Positions 18,931-25,688 of a stretch of DNA of 64,000 nt are shown here, one piece after another. Position 1 is the stretch's first letter. Every line of letters begins with the position of its first letter. Below the pieces are notes generated by a model that was not told the DNA's origin, did no database searches, and was given only the letters and a program-made list of their open reading frames with translations. This stretch comes from Natrinema ejinorense (lineage in GTDB: Archaea; Halobacteriota; Halobacteria; Halobacteriales; Natrialbaceae): contig NZ_NXNI01000001.1 in NCBI RefSeq assembly GCF_002494345.1, forward strand, positions 1,240,001 through 1,304,000, given 5' to 3'. The position numbers were made by a program, and so were the translations under genes.

Positions 18931-19413
18931 TCACTCGTCAGTCAGTTCCTCGAGCAGCGTCTCTAACTCGTAGCTCTGGAGCGCGTCCCGTTCTTCGATC
19001 GCCGAGATGACGAACGTCGAGTCGGTTCGTTCGACGCCCTCGAGTTGTTCGAACTCGGCGATCAGGCGTTCGACCATGCCGCTATCGCTCAGGCGTGCAA
19101 CGACGATGAAGTCCGTCTCGCCCATCGTGAAGTAGACGTTCGTGACCCCTTCGACGGTCAGGAGCCGGTCCGCGAACGACTCGTAGGAGCCCTGATAGTC
19201 CGCGTGCACCTCGATCAGGACGGTAACGCCCAGCCCGAGTTCCTCGAGATCGATATCGTAGCGGTCGTTCTCGATGATTCCCTCCTCCCGGAGGTTGTTG
19301 AGACGATAGTGGATCGTCGAGATCGGGATGTCGGTCGCCTCGTGGAGCCGTTCGGGGCTCCCGGTCTCGAGTTCGGCGATCGCCTTGAGGAGGCGCACGT
19401 CGCGTTCGTCCAT
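18931..19413 (-). CDS. Lrp/AsnC family transcriptional regulator
   Basis: This 160-residue protein has an N-terminal winged helix-turn-helix (about 1-55: DERDVRLLKAIAELETGSPERLHEATDIPISTIHYRLNNL). A C-terminal RAM/ACT effector domain (about 65-145) includes VTVLIEVHADYQG and GVTNVYFTMGETDFIVVARL, with the conserved G-D-F-hydrophobic turn. Lrp-type regulators form octameric discs and respond to amino acids. The gene is divergent from a DMT-type exporter with a 180 bp AT-rich gap, a typical arrangement for Lrp control of an amino-acid exporter. That link is inferred. The ATG at 19413 gives a normal HTH start. Confidence 0.92.
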   Translation of the reverse strand: MDERDVRLLKAIAELETGSPERLHEATDIPISTIHYRLNNLREEGIIENDRYDIDLEELGLGVTVLIEVHADYQGSYESFADRLLTVEGVTNVYFTMGETDFIVVARLSDSGMVERLIAEFEQLEGVERTDSTFVISAIEERDALQSYELETLLEELTDE

Positions 19414-19593
19414 AGGACGAGGTTCGATCCCGACCGATATGTGTTTTCCGACCGATGTAATTGGATATTTCTCCAACGAGAACCCTTTCTGTGGTGGCCG
19501 ATTCGGAATATATTCATATGTGTGATTTTTGGTTCCCAAAACGCCGCAGGATTGTAGAAGGATGTAAATACGACCGTGATTTCCGAATGGAAT
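19414..19593. promoter_or_regulatory. AT-rich divergent promoter region, Lrp regulator / DMT transporter
   Basis: This 180 bp region is markedly AT-richer than its surroundings and contains GGAATATATTCATATG (about 19506-19521), a near-palindromic TATA-like core that could serve as an Lrp-type operator or promoter. A second AT block, TGTAAATACG (about 19563-19572), lies about 27 bp before the transporter ATG at 19594 and fits a leaderless promoter. Confidence 0.5.
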
Positions 19594-20544
19594 ATGAGTA
19601 CAATCGATTTGGTTCCAGATGGGTACCGCGAAGCGGTGCTCTTTTCGATACTCGCGCTGTGCTGGGGGAGTTCGTTCGTCGCGATCGAGATCGGACTCGA
19701 GTACGTTCCGCCGCTCCTGTTCGCCGGCTTTCGGTACGCGATCGCGGGCGCGATCGTCTTCGCATACGCGGCCGTGGTGAACGATCGGGTTCGACCGGCG
19801 GGCCGAGGGGAGTGGGCGGCAGTTGCCGTCGCCGGCACGTTCGTCATCGCGCTCTATCACGGCCTGTTGTATCTCGGCGAACTGTACGTTTCGGGCGCGG
19901 TCGCGGCAACGATCGTCAGCACGGCCCCGATCCTGACGGCAGGGTTCGCCGGCGTGGTGCTTCCGGAGGAGCGGCTGGCACCCGCCGGGATCGCGGGCTT
20001 CGTGCTCGGTCTGGTGGGCGTGATCGCCGTCGTCCAGCCGTCGTCGGCCGCGCTCGGGAGCGACGTGACCGTCGGCGCTACCCTCGTGTTCGGCTCGGCC
20101 GTCGCGTTCGCACTCGGGAGCGTCCTCGTCCGCCCGATCGACTCGGCGCTGCCGATCGAGACGCTCCAGGCGTGGGCGATGCTCATCGGGGCCGGCGTGT
20201 TGCTCGGCTGGGCGTTCCTGCGTGGGGAGTCGGTTGCAGCGATCGAACTGACGTCGGCGACGGTGCTCTCGTTTGCCTACCTGACGCTCGTCTCCGGCGT
20301 GTTCGCGTTCTTCCTCTACTTCGAACTGCTCGAGCGAACCGGCGCGACGCAGGTCATCCTCGTCAGCTACGCCGAGCCGGTGGTCGCGATGGGGGTGAGC
20401 TGGGTCGCGCTGGGATATCTCGTCGATTCGCTCACGCTGGTCGGCCTGGTGACGATCCTCGCGGGTTTCGTCATGATCAAACGCGAGGCACTGCGGTCCG
20501 TGCTTCGCTCGGCTCTCGGAGGGGCGTCCTCCACGACTCCGTGA
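19594..20544 (+). CDS. EamA/DMT-family transporter
   Basis: This 316-residue membrane protein has ten hydrophobic segments arranged as two EamA repeats. The first repeat opens LFSILALCWGSSFVAIEIGL and contains FAGFRYAIAGAIVF. The second ends TQVILVSYAEPVVAMGVSW, the family pattern before the last helices. The drug/metabolite transporter superfamily exports amino acids, nucleosides or other metabolites. Divergence from an Lrp-type regulator suggests an amino-acid or related substrate. The ATG at 19594 is preferred over 19576, which would add six residues that do not fit. No accessory domain is present. Confidence 0.88.
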   Translation: MSTIDLVPDGYREAVLFSILALCWGSSFVAIEIGLEYVPPLLFAGFRYAIAGAIVFAYAAVVNDRVRPAGRGEWAAVAVAGTFVIALYHGLLYLGELYVSGAVAATIVSTAPILTAGFAGVVLPEERLAPAGIAGFVLGLVGVIAVVQPSSAALGSDVTVGATLVFGSAVAFALGSVLVRPIDSALPIETLQAWAMLIGAGVLLGWAFLRGESVAAIELTSATVLSFAYLTLVSGVFAFFLYFELLERTGATQVILVSYAEPVVAMGVSWVALGYLVDSLTLVGLVTILAGFVMIKREALRSVLRSALGGASSTTP

Positions 20545-20642
20545 TCGTCCCAATCGCGAGCTGGCGGTACTGTTTCGCCACCTTCCGGACGGTTCAGTCG
20601 ATCCTGGGCCCGTCCCGGTTCATATCTGCGCCGTCAAAAACA

Positions 20643-20649
20643 TTTATTA
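20643..20649 (+). promoter_or_regulatory. Probable TATA box of the zinc ribbon protein gene
   Basis: TTTATTA, preceded by a CAAAAACA tract, lies about 30 bp before the ATG at 20678 and gives leaderless spacing. Confidence 0.5.
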
Positions 20650-20677
20650 GCGCACACGTTGCCCGACCACCTGACTG

Positions 20678-21376
20678 ATGACTATGCAGAGAGAAACTGA
20701 ACACACGGCCCTTACTGCGGTGTGTTACGTGCGCGCACCGCTGTTGCTCGAGCCAGTCGACACACAGGTCGAGACGCTCCAGGCCTGCGAGTCCGACGGT
20801 GCGATCGACGAGCTATTGCTTCGAAGTTGGCCCAAGGAGGTCGCGCTGTCCGAGGAGAGTCCCCACCAGGAGGTCCTCGCGAACTACGAGCGATTCGTTC
20901 GGTGGGCCGACGAGCGCGGCGTCACCGTCCGGCCGCCGTTCCGGGAGCGCTCGACGACCTCGCAGGTCACCGGCGAGACCAGAGAACGGCTCGTGACGCC
21001 GTTGCTGTGTCTCGAACTCTATGCCGACGACGAACTGGTCGGCGTGTTCCCCCACTCGACGGAGACCACCGACGAAACGTATACGACCGACGAAGCGATC
21101 GCCACGCTCCGAACCGGGGAGATCCCGACCCCGCTGGGCTCGGTCGGCGACGCGGAGCCACTCGAGTTGCCGCCCTCGGCGACCTGTCCCGACTGTAGCG
21201 GGATACTGGTCGATGGACAGGGGCTGTTCGGCTGTAGCGACTGTGGCTGGATCGGGACTGTCACCGAATACGGACGGTTCGCGACGCAGCCGGAACCAGC
21301 CCCGAAAGACCGCAAACGGTCGGGAACGGATTCCCAAGAGACGGACTCGAGTCCCGCGAAACCGAGCCGAAAGTAG
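20678..21376 (+). CDS. Conserved haloarchaeal protein with C-terminal zinc ribbon
   Basis: This 232-residue soluble protein has no recognised family name. The first part starts with TALTAVCYVRAPLLLEPVDTQVETLQACESDGAIDELLLRSWP, a pattern I know only from haloarchaeal proteins. A central strand-helix segment holds LVTPLLCLELYADDELVGVFPHS. The C-terminal zinc ribbon has CPDC (about 170-173) and CSDC (about 187-190) separated by 13 residues, the spacing of a treble-clef or rubredoxin-like ribbon. The last 35 residues are disordered and basic. It may act in transcription or RNA binding, but that is a guess from the ribbon. There is a possible second start at 20684. Confidence 0.65.
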   Translation: MTMQRETEHTALTAVCYVRAPLLLEPVDTQVETLQACESDGAIDELLLRSWPKEVALSEESPHQEVLANYERFVRWADERGVTVRPPFRERSTTSQVTGETRERLVTPLLCLELYADDELVGVFPHSTETTDETYTTDEAIATLRTGEIPTPLGSVGDAEPLELPPSATCPDCSGILVDGQGLFGCSDCGWIGTVTEYGRFATQPEPAPKDRKRSGTDSQETDSSPAKPSRK

Positions 21377-21389
21377 ACGGCGACGGGGG

Positions 21390-22439
21390 CTACTCGCGGG
21401 CGAATTCGCCGCCGTACTCGGCATCGATTTCGACCGTCGATCCGTCGGTACCGAACTCGACCGCCTCGGCCTCCGTTCCGAGCGCTGACTCGAGTCGCTC
21501 CTCGTCGACGAGGTCGTCGCTGCCGTAGCTGACGACGGCGCGTGCGGTTGCGCTCCCGTCGCCCGGAACCGAGAGCTGTTGGTGGACGCCGGAGGCCCCT
21601 TCGAAGGGCGCGAACTCGAACTGCAAACTGTCCTCGTCGCTCGCCTGGTCGTCCGACAGCGTTTCCGAGTCGAATTGGTCGGCATCGGTGTACAGACAGC
21701 ACGTTATGCCGTCGTTCTCGCCGCGCCGAAGCAGCCGATCGAAGTCGTCGTCGACCTCGTGGTTCGGTTCCCGCCGACCGGCTGCCGTCGCAACCGTTCG
21801 CTCGACGCTCGTGACCGGGTCGGCCGATGAATCGCCGTCGTTGGGATACGAGTAGGCGTACACGTCGTCCGCGATCCCGACGACCTCGTCGCTCCCGCTG
21901 TCGGAGTACACTGCGTACCCCTCCGCGTCGGTCTCGAGGGCGTAGCCCGCGTCCTCGAGATCCGTCGCGATCCCCTCGCGGTCGTACGATCCGACGAGCG
22001 CGTAGACGCCGTCAGCGTAGACGAACTGTTCCGCACCGTCGGCCGTCTCGTTGTTATCGTTGTACGCGTCGAATCCGGCCGAGGAACCGAGCCGAGTGAG
22101 CCCGAACGAGCACAGAAGGGCGACGACGACTGGGTTGCCGACGAGCGGATCGGTCGGTTCCGCGCCCGCCTGAGCGCCCTGGTCCTCGAGCAGCGTGCTC
22201 ATCGTCTCGACGTCGATCGCTCCGAAAAAGTACTCCGAGCGGTCGGTCGTCGGGAGGATCGAGGCGTACGACGGGAGGGTGCCGTCGATCGAGTCGGTCG
22301 ATTCCCCAGCACCGTCGGTGCCATTTCCGTCACCAGTTGTGTTCGATCCGTTCCCGTCGGACGTATCAGAACAGCCGGCGAGGAACGCCAGTCCACCACT
22401 CAGGAGAGACAGCGCGCTCCGTCGACGAAGTGTCGTCAT
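21390..22439 (-). CDS. Haloarchaeal Tat lipoprotein of unknown function
   Basis: This 349-residue protein has an N-terminal signal containing two arginines plus hydrophobic core (TLRRRSALSLLSGGLAFLAGC) and a lipobox LAGC, so Cys23 is probably lipidated after Tat export. The next 30 residues are a Gly/Asn/Asp/Thr linker. The rest forms beta-rich segments with ADGVYALVGSYDREGIATDLEDAGYALE and a CC pair in GITCCLYTDAD. No catalytic motif or known domain was recognised. It converges with the zinc ribbon gene with a 13 bp gap. Function unknown. Confidence 0.7.
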   Translation of the reverse strand: MTTLRRRSALSLLSGGLAFLAGCSDTSDGNGSNTTGDGNGTDGAGESTDSIDGTLPSYASILPTTDRSEYFFGAIDVETMSTLLEDQGAQAGAEPTDPLVGNPVVVALLCSFGLTRLGSSAGFDAYNDNNETADGAEQFVYADGVYALVGSYDREGIATDLEDAGYALETDAEGYAVYSDSGSDEVVGIADDVYAYSYPNDGDSSADPVTSVERTVATAAGRREPNHEVDDDFDRLLRRGENDGITCCLYTDADQFDSETLSDDQASDEDSLQFEFAPFEGASGVHQQLSVPGDGSATARAVVSYGSDDLVDEERLESALGTEAEAVEFGTDGSTVEIDAEYGGEFARE

Positions 22440-22523
22440 CTCGTGGTCGTGGTTACTGCGGACGTATTACTGTACTGGCTGGCGAGCGGGTCGGTGTTGC
22501 GGGATCTGACAGTTCGCGTGGGA

Positions 22524-23285
22524 TCAGTCTTCGGCCGGTCGTTCCGTCGCCCGCCGGAGGAGACCCAACAGCGTGTTCGCCTCGCGTTCCGTCAGATCGG
22601 CCCGGCCATACACGCGCCGGAGCATGCGCATCGTCTTGTCGCGTTTCTCCTCGGGATGATTGATCTCCTCGAGGAGCGCGGCCCACTGATCGTACAGTCG
22701 GTCGACCGTCCCCTCGGGGGCCCGAACGCGCTCTACGTCGGGGAGCTGTGTCTCCTCGAGCGTCAGCGATCGGAGTTCGTAGAGCGTGACGGTGGCGGCT
22801 TGCCCGAGGTTGAGCACCGGATAGTCGGCGCTGGCGGGAATCGAGCAGATCTCGTCGATCCGGGCGAGTTCCTCGTTGGTCAGCCCGACGCGTTCGCGGC
22901 CGAAGACGAGTGCGGTCGGTGCCTCGACGGTCGGGAGTCGCTCGGCCAGATCGGCGGGCGTCGAGTAGGGAAACCGCATGTGGCTGCGATCGTCCTCGTT
23001 CGTCACTGCCGTACAGCCGATCGTGTGGTACGCTTGGGCGAGTCGATCGAACCCGATCTCCTCGGCGTTCGGGAGGACATCCTCTCGAGCGTGGCCAGCG
23101 AACCCGTATGCCTCGCCGTCGGGGTCGAGGTCGGGCGGGTCGACGAGCAGGAGGTCCGTGAAGCCGAAGTTCTTCATCGCCCGGGCGATGGTACCGACGT
23201 TGCCGGGCGATTGCGCGTCGACGACGGCAACGGCCGGGGGCGTTCGACTCGTGATGCCATCGGTCTCGGACGAGTCGTCGCTCAT
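22524..23285 (-). CDS. TrmJ-type tRNA/rRNA 2'-O-methyltransferase (SPOUT)
   Basis: This 253-residue SPOUT methyltransferase contains the three knot motifs of the TrmH/TrmJ group. Motif 1 is VVDAQSPGNVGTIARAMKNFGF (about 20-41), motif 2 is ALVFGRERVGLTNEELARID (about 124-143) and motif 3 is YPVLNLGQAATVTLYEL (about 154-170). This arrangement, with a C-terminal helical tail, resembles archaeal TrmJ, which methylates the ribose at position 32 in tRNA using SAM. A related TrmH-like specificity is possible. The gene is read away from the origin region on its right, so it is the last left-hand gene before the ORB array. Confidence 0.85.
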   Translation of the reverse strand: MSDDSSETDGITSRTPPAVAVVDAQSPGNVGTIARAMKNFGFTDLLLVDPPDLDPDGEAYGFAGHAREDVLPNAEEIGFDRLAQAYHTIGCTAVTNEDDRSHMRFPYSTPADLAERLPTVEAPTALVFGRERVGLTNEELARIDEICSIPASADYPVLNLGQAATVTLYELRSLTLEETQLPDVERVRAPEGTVDRLYDQWAALLEEINHPEEKRDKTMRMLRRVYGRADLTEREANTLLGLLRRATERPAED

Positions 23286-23479
23286 TGGATTCTCGATGGG
23301 ACGGAGGGACGGGACGTGTTGGTTCGCGCGTCGTCGGTTCGGTTTCGACGCCGTCGATAGGGATGAGCCGGGACGGAGACGACGTGATGGTGATCGTTCA
23401 TAACGGGAGTACGGACCGGGAGCGCAAAAAAGAGCGCGTTCGGCGACTGAGACGTTCTGTGTAACTGTCTCATTCGTGA

Positions 23480-23540
23480 CTAGCTCTAGTATCTATCTAC
23501 TAGAACGGGTGTTACTAGACTAGAACTAAACTAGACTAGA
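23480..23540. repeat. CTAG-dense AT-rich tract in the origin
   Basis: Seven CTAG tetranucleotides occur in 60 bp, beginning at 23480, 23486, 23500, 23515, 23520, 23531 and 23536. An 11 bp direct repeat, ACTAGACTAGA, is present at 23514-23524 and 23530-23540. CTAG is rare in haloarchaeal DNA, so this is a clear local anomaly next to the ORBs. Confidence 0.85.
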
Positions 23541-23660
23541 TCTCTCGATCTCGCCACGGGTTGGACACAGATCAAAGCGAGTCACAGATCGACGGCGGGA
23601 ACGGATTTCTGGACCGTCGTCGTACTGGGTTCGGTGACATCGGCTGGGTGGGTAGGGGAG

Positions 23661-23683
23661 ACACACCCCCGTCGCGTTTGTAA
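23661..23683 (-). repeat. Origin recognition box 1 (reverse orientation)
   Basis: Read on the minus strand this is TTACAAACGCGACGGGGGTG plus GTGT-type tail. It is the exact reverse complement of the box at 23809-23831 over all 23 bases. It has the full G-string. Confidence 0.9.
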
Positions 23684-23714
23684 GCCGAACTACGTGTGGG
23701 GCCTCTGTTTCACA

Positions 23715-23737
23715 ACACACCTGTCCCGCGGATGTAA
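23715..23737 (-). repeat. Origin recognition box 2 (reverse orientation)
   Basis: On the minus strand the core TTACATCCGCGG and the distal GGTGTGT are conserved, but the middle G-string is interrupted (GACAGG). It is probably a weaker Orc1 site. Confidence 0.8.
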
Positions 23738-23808
23738 ATCAGGCTTCGAGACCGATTCTGCTCCCGAAAAACCCGATATTCTCGTCACCCACCCCCGTCC
23801 TTTCACCG

Positions 23809-23831
23809 TTACAAACGCGACGGGGGTGTGT
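23809..23831 (+). repeat. Origin recognition box 3 (forward orientation)
   Basis: The box reads TTACAAACGCGACGGGGGTG and continues as the same sequence as box 1. Together boxes 1 and 3 form a perfect 23 bp inverted repeat with 125 bp between them. Confidence 0.9.
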
Positions 23832-23979
23832 CCCCATCCGGGAGCACCGAACCAGTCGCTGGCCGCATTCTCGAGTCGGTTTTCACCGGCTTTGTGGAAG
23901 CGATCCCTCGCTGACGGAACGGGCGGCCGATCCGAGTATCGGGCACCACAGCCGTCCGACCGGCCCGAACAGGCGGAAC

Positions 23980-24002
23980 TTACATCCGCGATGGGGGTGT
24001 CC
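23980..24002 (+). repeat. Origin recognition box 4 (forward orientation)
   Basis: The box reads TTACATCCGCGATGGGGGTG followed by TCC. It shares TTACA, CGCGA and the GGGGGTG string with boxes 1 and 3. Confidence 0.88.
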
Positions 24003-24187
24003 GGCTCGAGTCCGGCCCGCTGGGCGGGTATACCGTCGGACGACAGGCCGTTGCCGCCCGCTCACGTCTCACGTGTGACGGCGTGTAGCCGTCGTGGCCG
24101 GCGCTATTAGAAACGCGAGACGGGCGTCGAGGACCATCGGCAGTGACACGGCCGTTGTCACCGACTCGAGTCCCTCTGACGGTGTAT

Positions 24188-24210
24188 TTACATCCGCGAT
24201 CGATCCCCAC
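24188..24210 (+). repeat. Origin recognition box 5, next to the orc1 promoter
   Basis: The box begins TTACATCCGCGA, as in box 4, but lacks the G-string (ATCCCC instead). It ends 3 bp before the probable TATA of orc1 (24213-24219), so Orc1 bound here could block its own promoter. Confidence 0.8.
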
Positions 24211-24222
24211 ATCTTTATTTCA
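24211..24222 (+). promoter_or_regulatory. Probable TATA region of orc1
   Basis: The sequence CTTTATTTC at about 24213-24221 lies about 32-36 bp before the ATG at 24251, giving a very short 5' leader or none. It abuts ORB 5. Confidence 0.5.
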
Positions 24223-24250
24223 ATCGAGTTGAAAGGGGCGGGGTACCGCA

Positions 24251-25480
24251 ATGTCCGCCAACGACGATCGAGACCCGCTCTTTCGGTACGACGATCCGGT
24301 CTTCGCCGACGAGCGCCTGCTCGAGATCACGCACCTGCCCGGTCCGGATCGGATCGTCGGTCGTGACGAGCAGATGCAACGGGTTGCGGACGCCCTGAAC
24401 CCGGCTATCTTCGGGAGCGAACCCAACCACCTGTTTATCTTCGGCAAGACCGGAACCGGCAAATCGCTCATCTCGCGGTCGGTCACCCAGCGGGTGATCA
24501 CCGAGGCCGAGCACGACGATATCACGGTCAAGTACGCCTTCATCGACTGCGGCGAACAGAACACGGAAGCCTCCATCGTCAAGACGATCGCCCAGATCGT
24601 CAACGAACCCGACGCGAGCGGGGTCACCGTCCCCGATCGGGGCCTCGGAACCGGTGACTACTACAAGCGCCTCTGGCAGGCTATCGATCACTGTACCGAC
24701 GTCACCATCGTCATCTTGGACGAGATCGACATGCTCGAGGACGACGAAGTGCTCCGCAAACTCTCTCGAGCCGGCGAGAACCGACGGATTTCCGACTCGA
24801 GTATCGGTATCATCGGCATCTCGAACAAGATCGACTTCCCGGACCACCTCTCCGAACGCGTCAAGTCGAGTCTCTCGCGGGACGAACTCGTCTTCTCGCC
24901 GTACGATGCCAACCAGCTCGTCGAGATCCTCGAGAAGCGCCGCGACGCCTTCCACGACGGCGTCCTCTCCGACGACGTCATCCCGCTGACCGCCGCCCTC
25001 GCCGCCCAGGAACACGGCGACGCGCGCAAGGCGATCGACATCCTCCGGAACGCGGGCCGAATCGCCAAGAAGCGAAACGACACGCGGGTCACCGCGGATC
25101 ACGTCCGCGACGCCAAGGAGAAGACCGAGGCCGACCGGTTCAACGAGTTGATCGAGGGCTCTCCCCAGCAGGCCAAAGCGATCCTCTACTCGCTGACGAT
25201 CCTGACCGAAAACAGCTCCGAAAAGGAGTTCCCCACGAAGATCATCTATAATCAGTACAAGGAGGTCGCCCGCCGGCTCGACTTCGACGTGCTCTCCGAG
25301 CGCCGCGTCCAGGAAATCCTTCAGGAACAGAACTTCCTCAACGTCATCCAGTCCGAGCGCGAGGGACGTGGCCGCGGTCGCGGCGCACACGCGAAACACC
25401 GGCTGCTCGAGAACCCCTCGATCGTCAAGAAGGTGCTCCTGCGGGATTCGCGGTTGGCCGTCCTCGAGGACGAGGAGTGA
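24251..25480 (+). CDS. orc1: Orc1/Cdc6 origin-recognition and helicase-loading protein
   Basis: This 409-residue AAA+ initiator includes Walker A GKTGTGKS (65-72), Walker B IVILDEID (153-160) and sensor-type segments IIGISNKIDF and KAIDILRNAGRIA. The C-terminal winged-helix domain (about 310-400) holds LSERRVQEILQEQNFL and a RGRGRGAHAKHR wing rich in basic residues suited to DNA binding. Such proteins bind ORBs and load MCM onto the origin. The N-terminal 25 residues are the usual charged lead (DDRDPLFRYDDPVFADERLL). It is read away from the ORB array. Its position next to boxes of the G-string type supports it being the oriC1-associated paralogue; other Orc paralogues are not in the window. 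Confidence 0.96.
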   Translation: MSANDDRDPLFRYDDPVFADERLLEITHLPGPDRIVGRDEQMQRVADALNPAIFGSEPNHLFIFGKTGTGKSLISRSVTQRVITEAEHDDITVKYAFIDCGEQNTEASIVKTIAQIVNEPDASGVTVPDRGLGTGDYYKRLWQAIDHCTDVTIVILDEIDMLEDDEVLRKLSRAGENRRISDSSIGIIGISNKIDFPDHLSERVKSSLSRDELVFSPYDANQLVEILEKRRDAFHDGVLSDDVIPLTAALAAQEHGDARKAIDILRNAGRIAKKRNDTRVTADHVRDAKEKTEADRFNELIEGSPQQAKAILYSLTILTENSSEKEFPTKIIYNQYKEVARRLDFDVLSERRVQEILQEQNFLNVIQSEREGRGRGRGAHAKHRLLENPSIVKKVLLRDSRLAVLEDEE

Positions 25481-25688
25481 CCGGACGCTCGGGCGAATCA
25501 CTACCTTGCGGTCGGGGGGTGAACCCCGTTGCGCACCGTTGCTAGTTTAGTTATTCCCATTGTAGCGCCTATCTCTCCTAAACATCCACTTTGTGTTCTT
25601 ATTGGCTATAACGCAAAACAAACAACTACCTAGTAGCGGCCATGGTGAAATTTTATAAACATCGTGTCCGATCTACAACTGTCCGTAA
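25481..25688. other. AT-rich gap downstream of orc1
   Basis: This 208 bp region has a low-GC segment (about 25540-25660) with tracts such as CAAAACAAACAAC, and CTAG at 25542 and 25630. It holds no ORB-like sequence. A TATA element TTTATAAA at 25652-25659 lies about 33 bp before the ATG at 25689 of the next gene. Confidence 0.6.

Larger units (their letters stand above)
23286..24250. other. oriC: Replication origin region (oriC1 type)
   Basis: This 965 bp stretch has no gene and lies between a TrmJ-type gene and orc1. It holds five origin recognition boxes in both orientations plus a short AT-rich CTAG-dense tract on its left. Haloarchaeal ORBs are known to carry a terminal G-string, and boxes 1, 3 and 4 here end in GGGGGTG. 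The two outer sets face each other around a centre at about 23745. The AT-rich tract at 23460-23545 is the best candidate for the duplex unwinding element. Assignment as an origin is by motif and neighbour and has not been tested by replication profiling. Confidence 0.9.

Noticed and set aside
24108-24124. Possible sixth ORB (AAACGCGAGACGGGCG)
   Set aside because: It matches only part of the ORB core (ACGCGA--CGGG) and lacks TTACA and GGGGGTG; likely chance.
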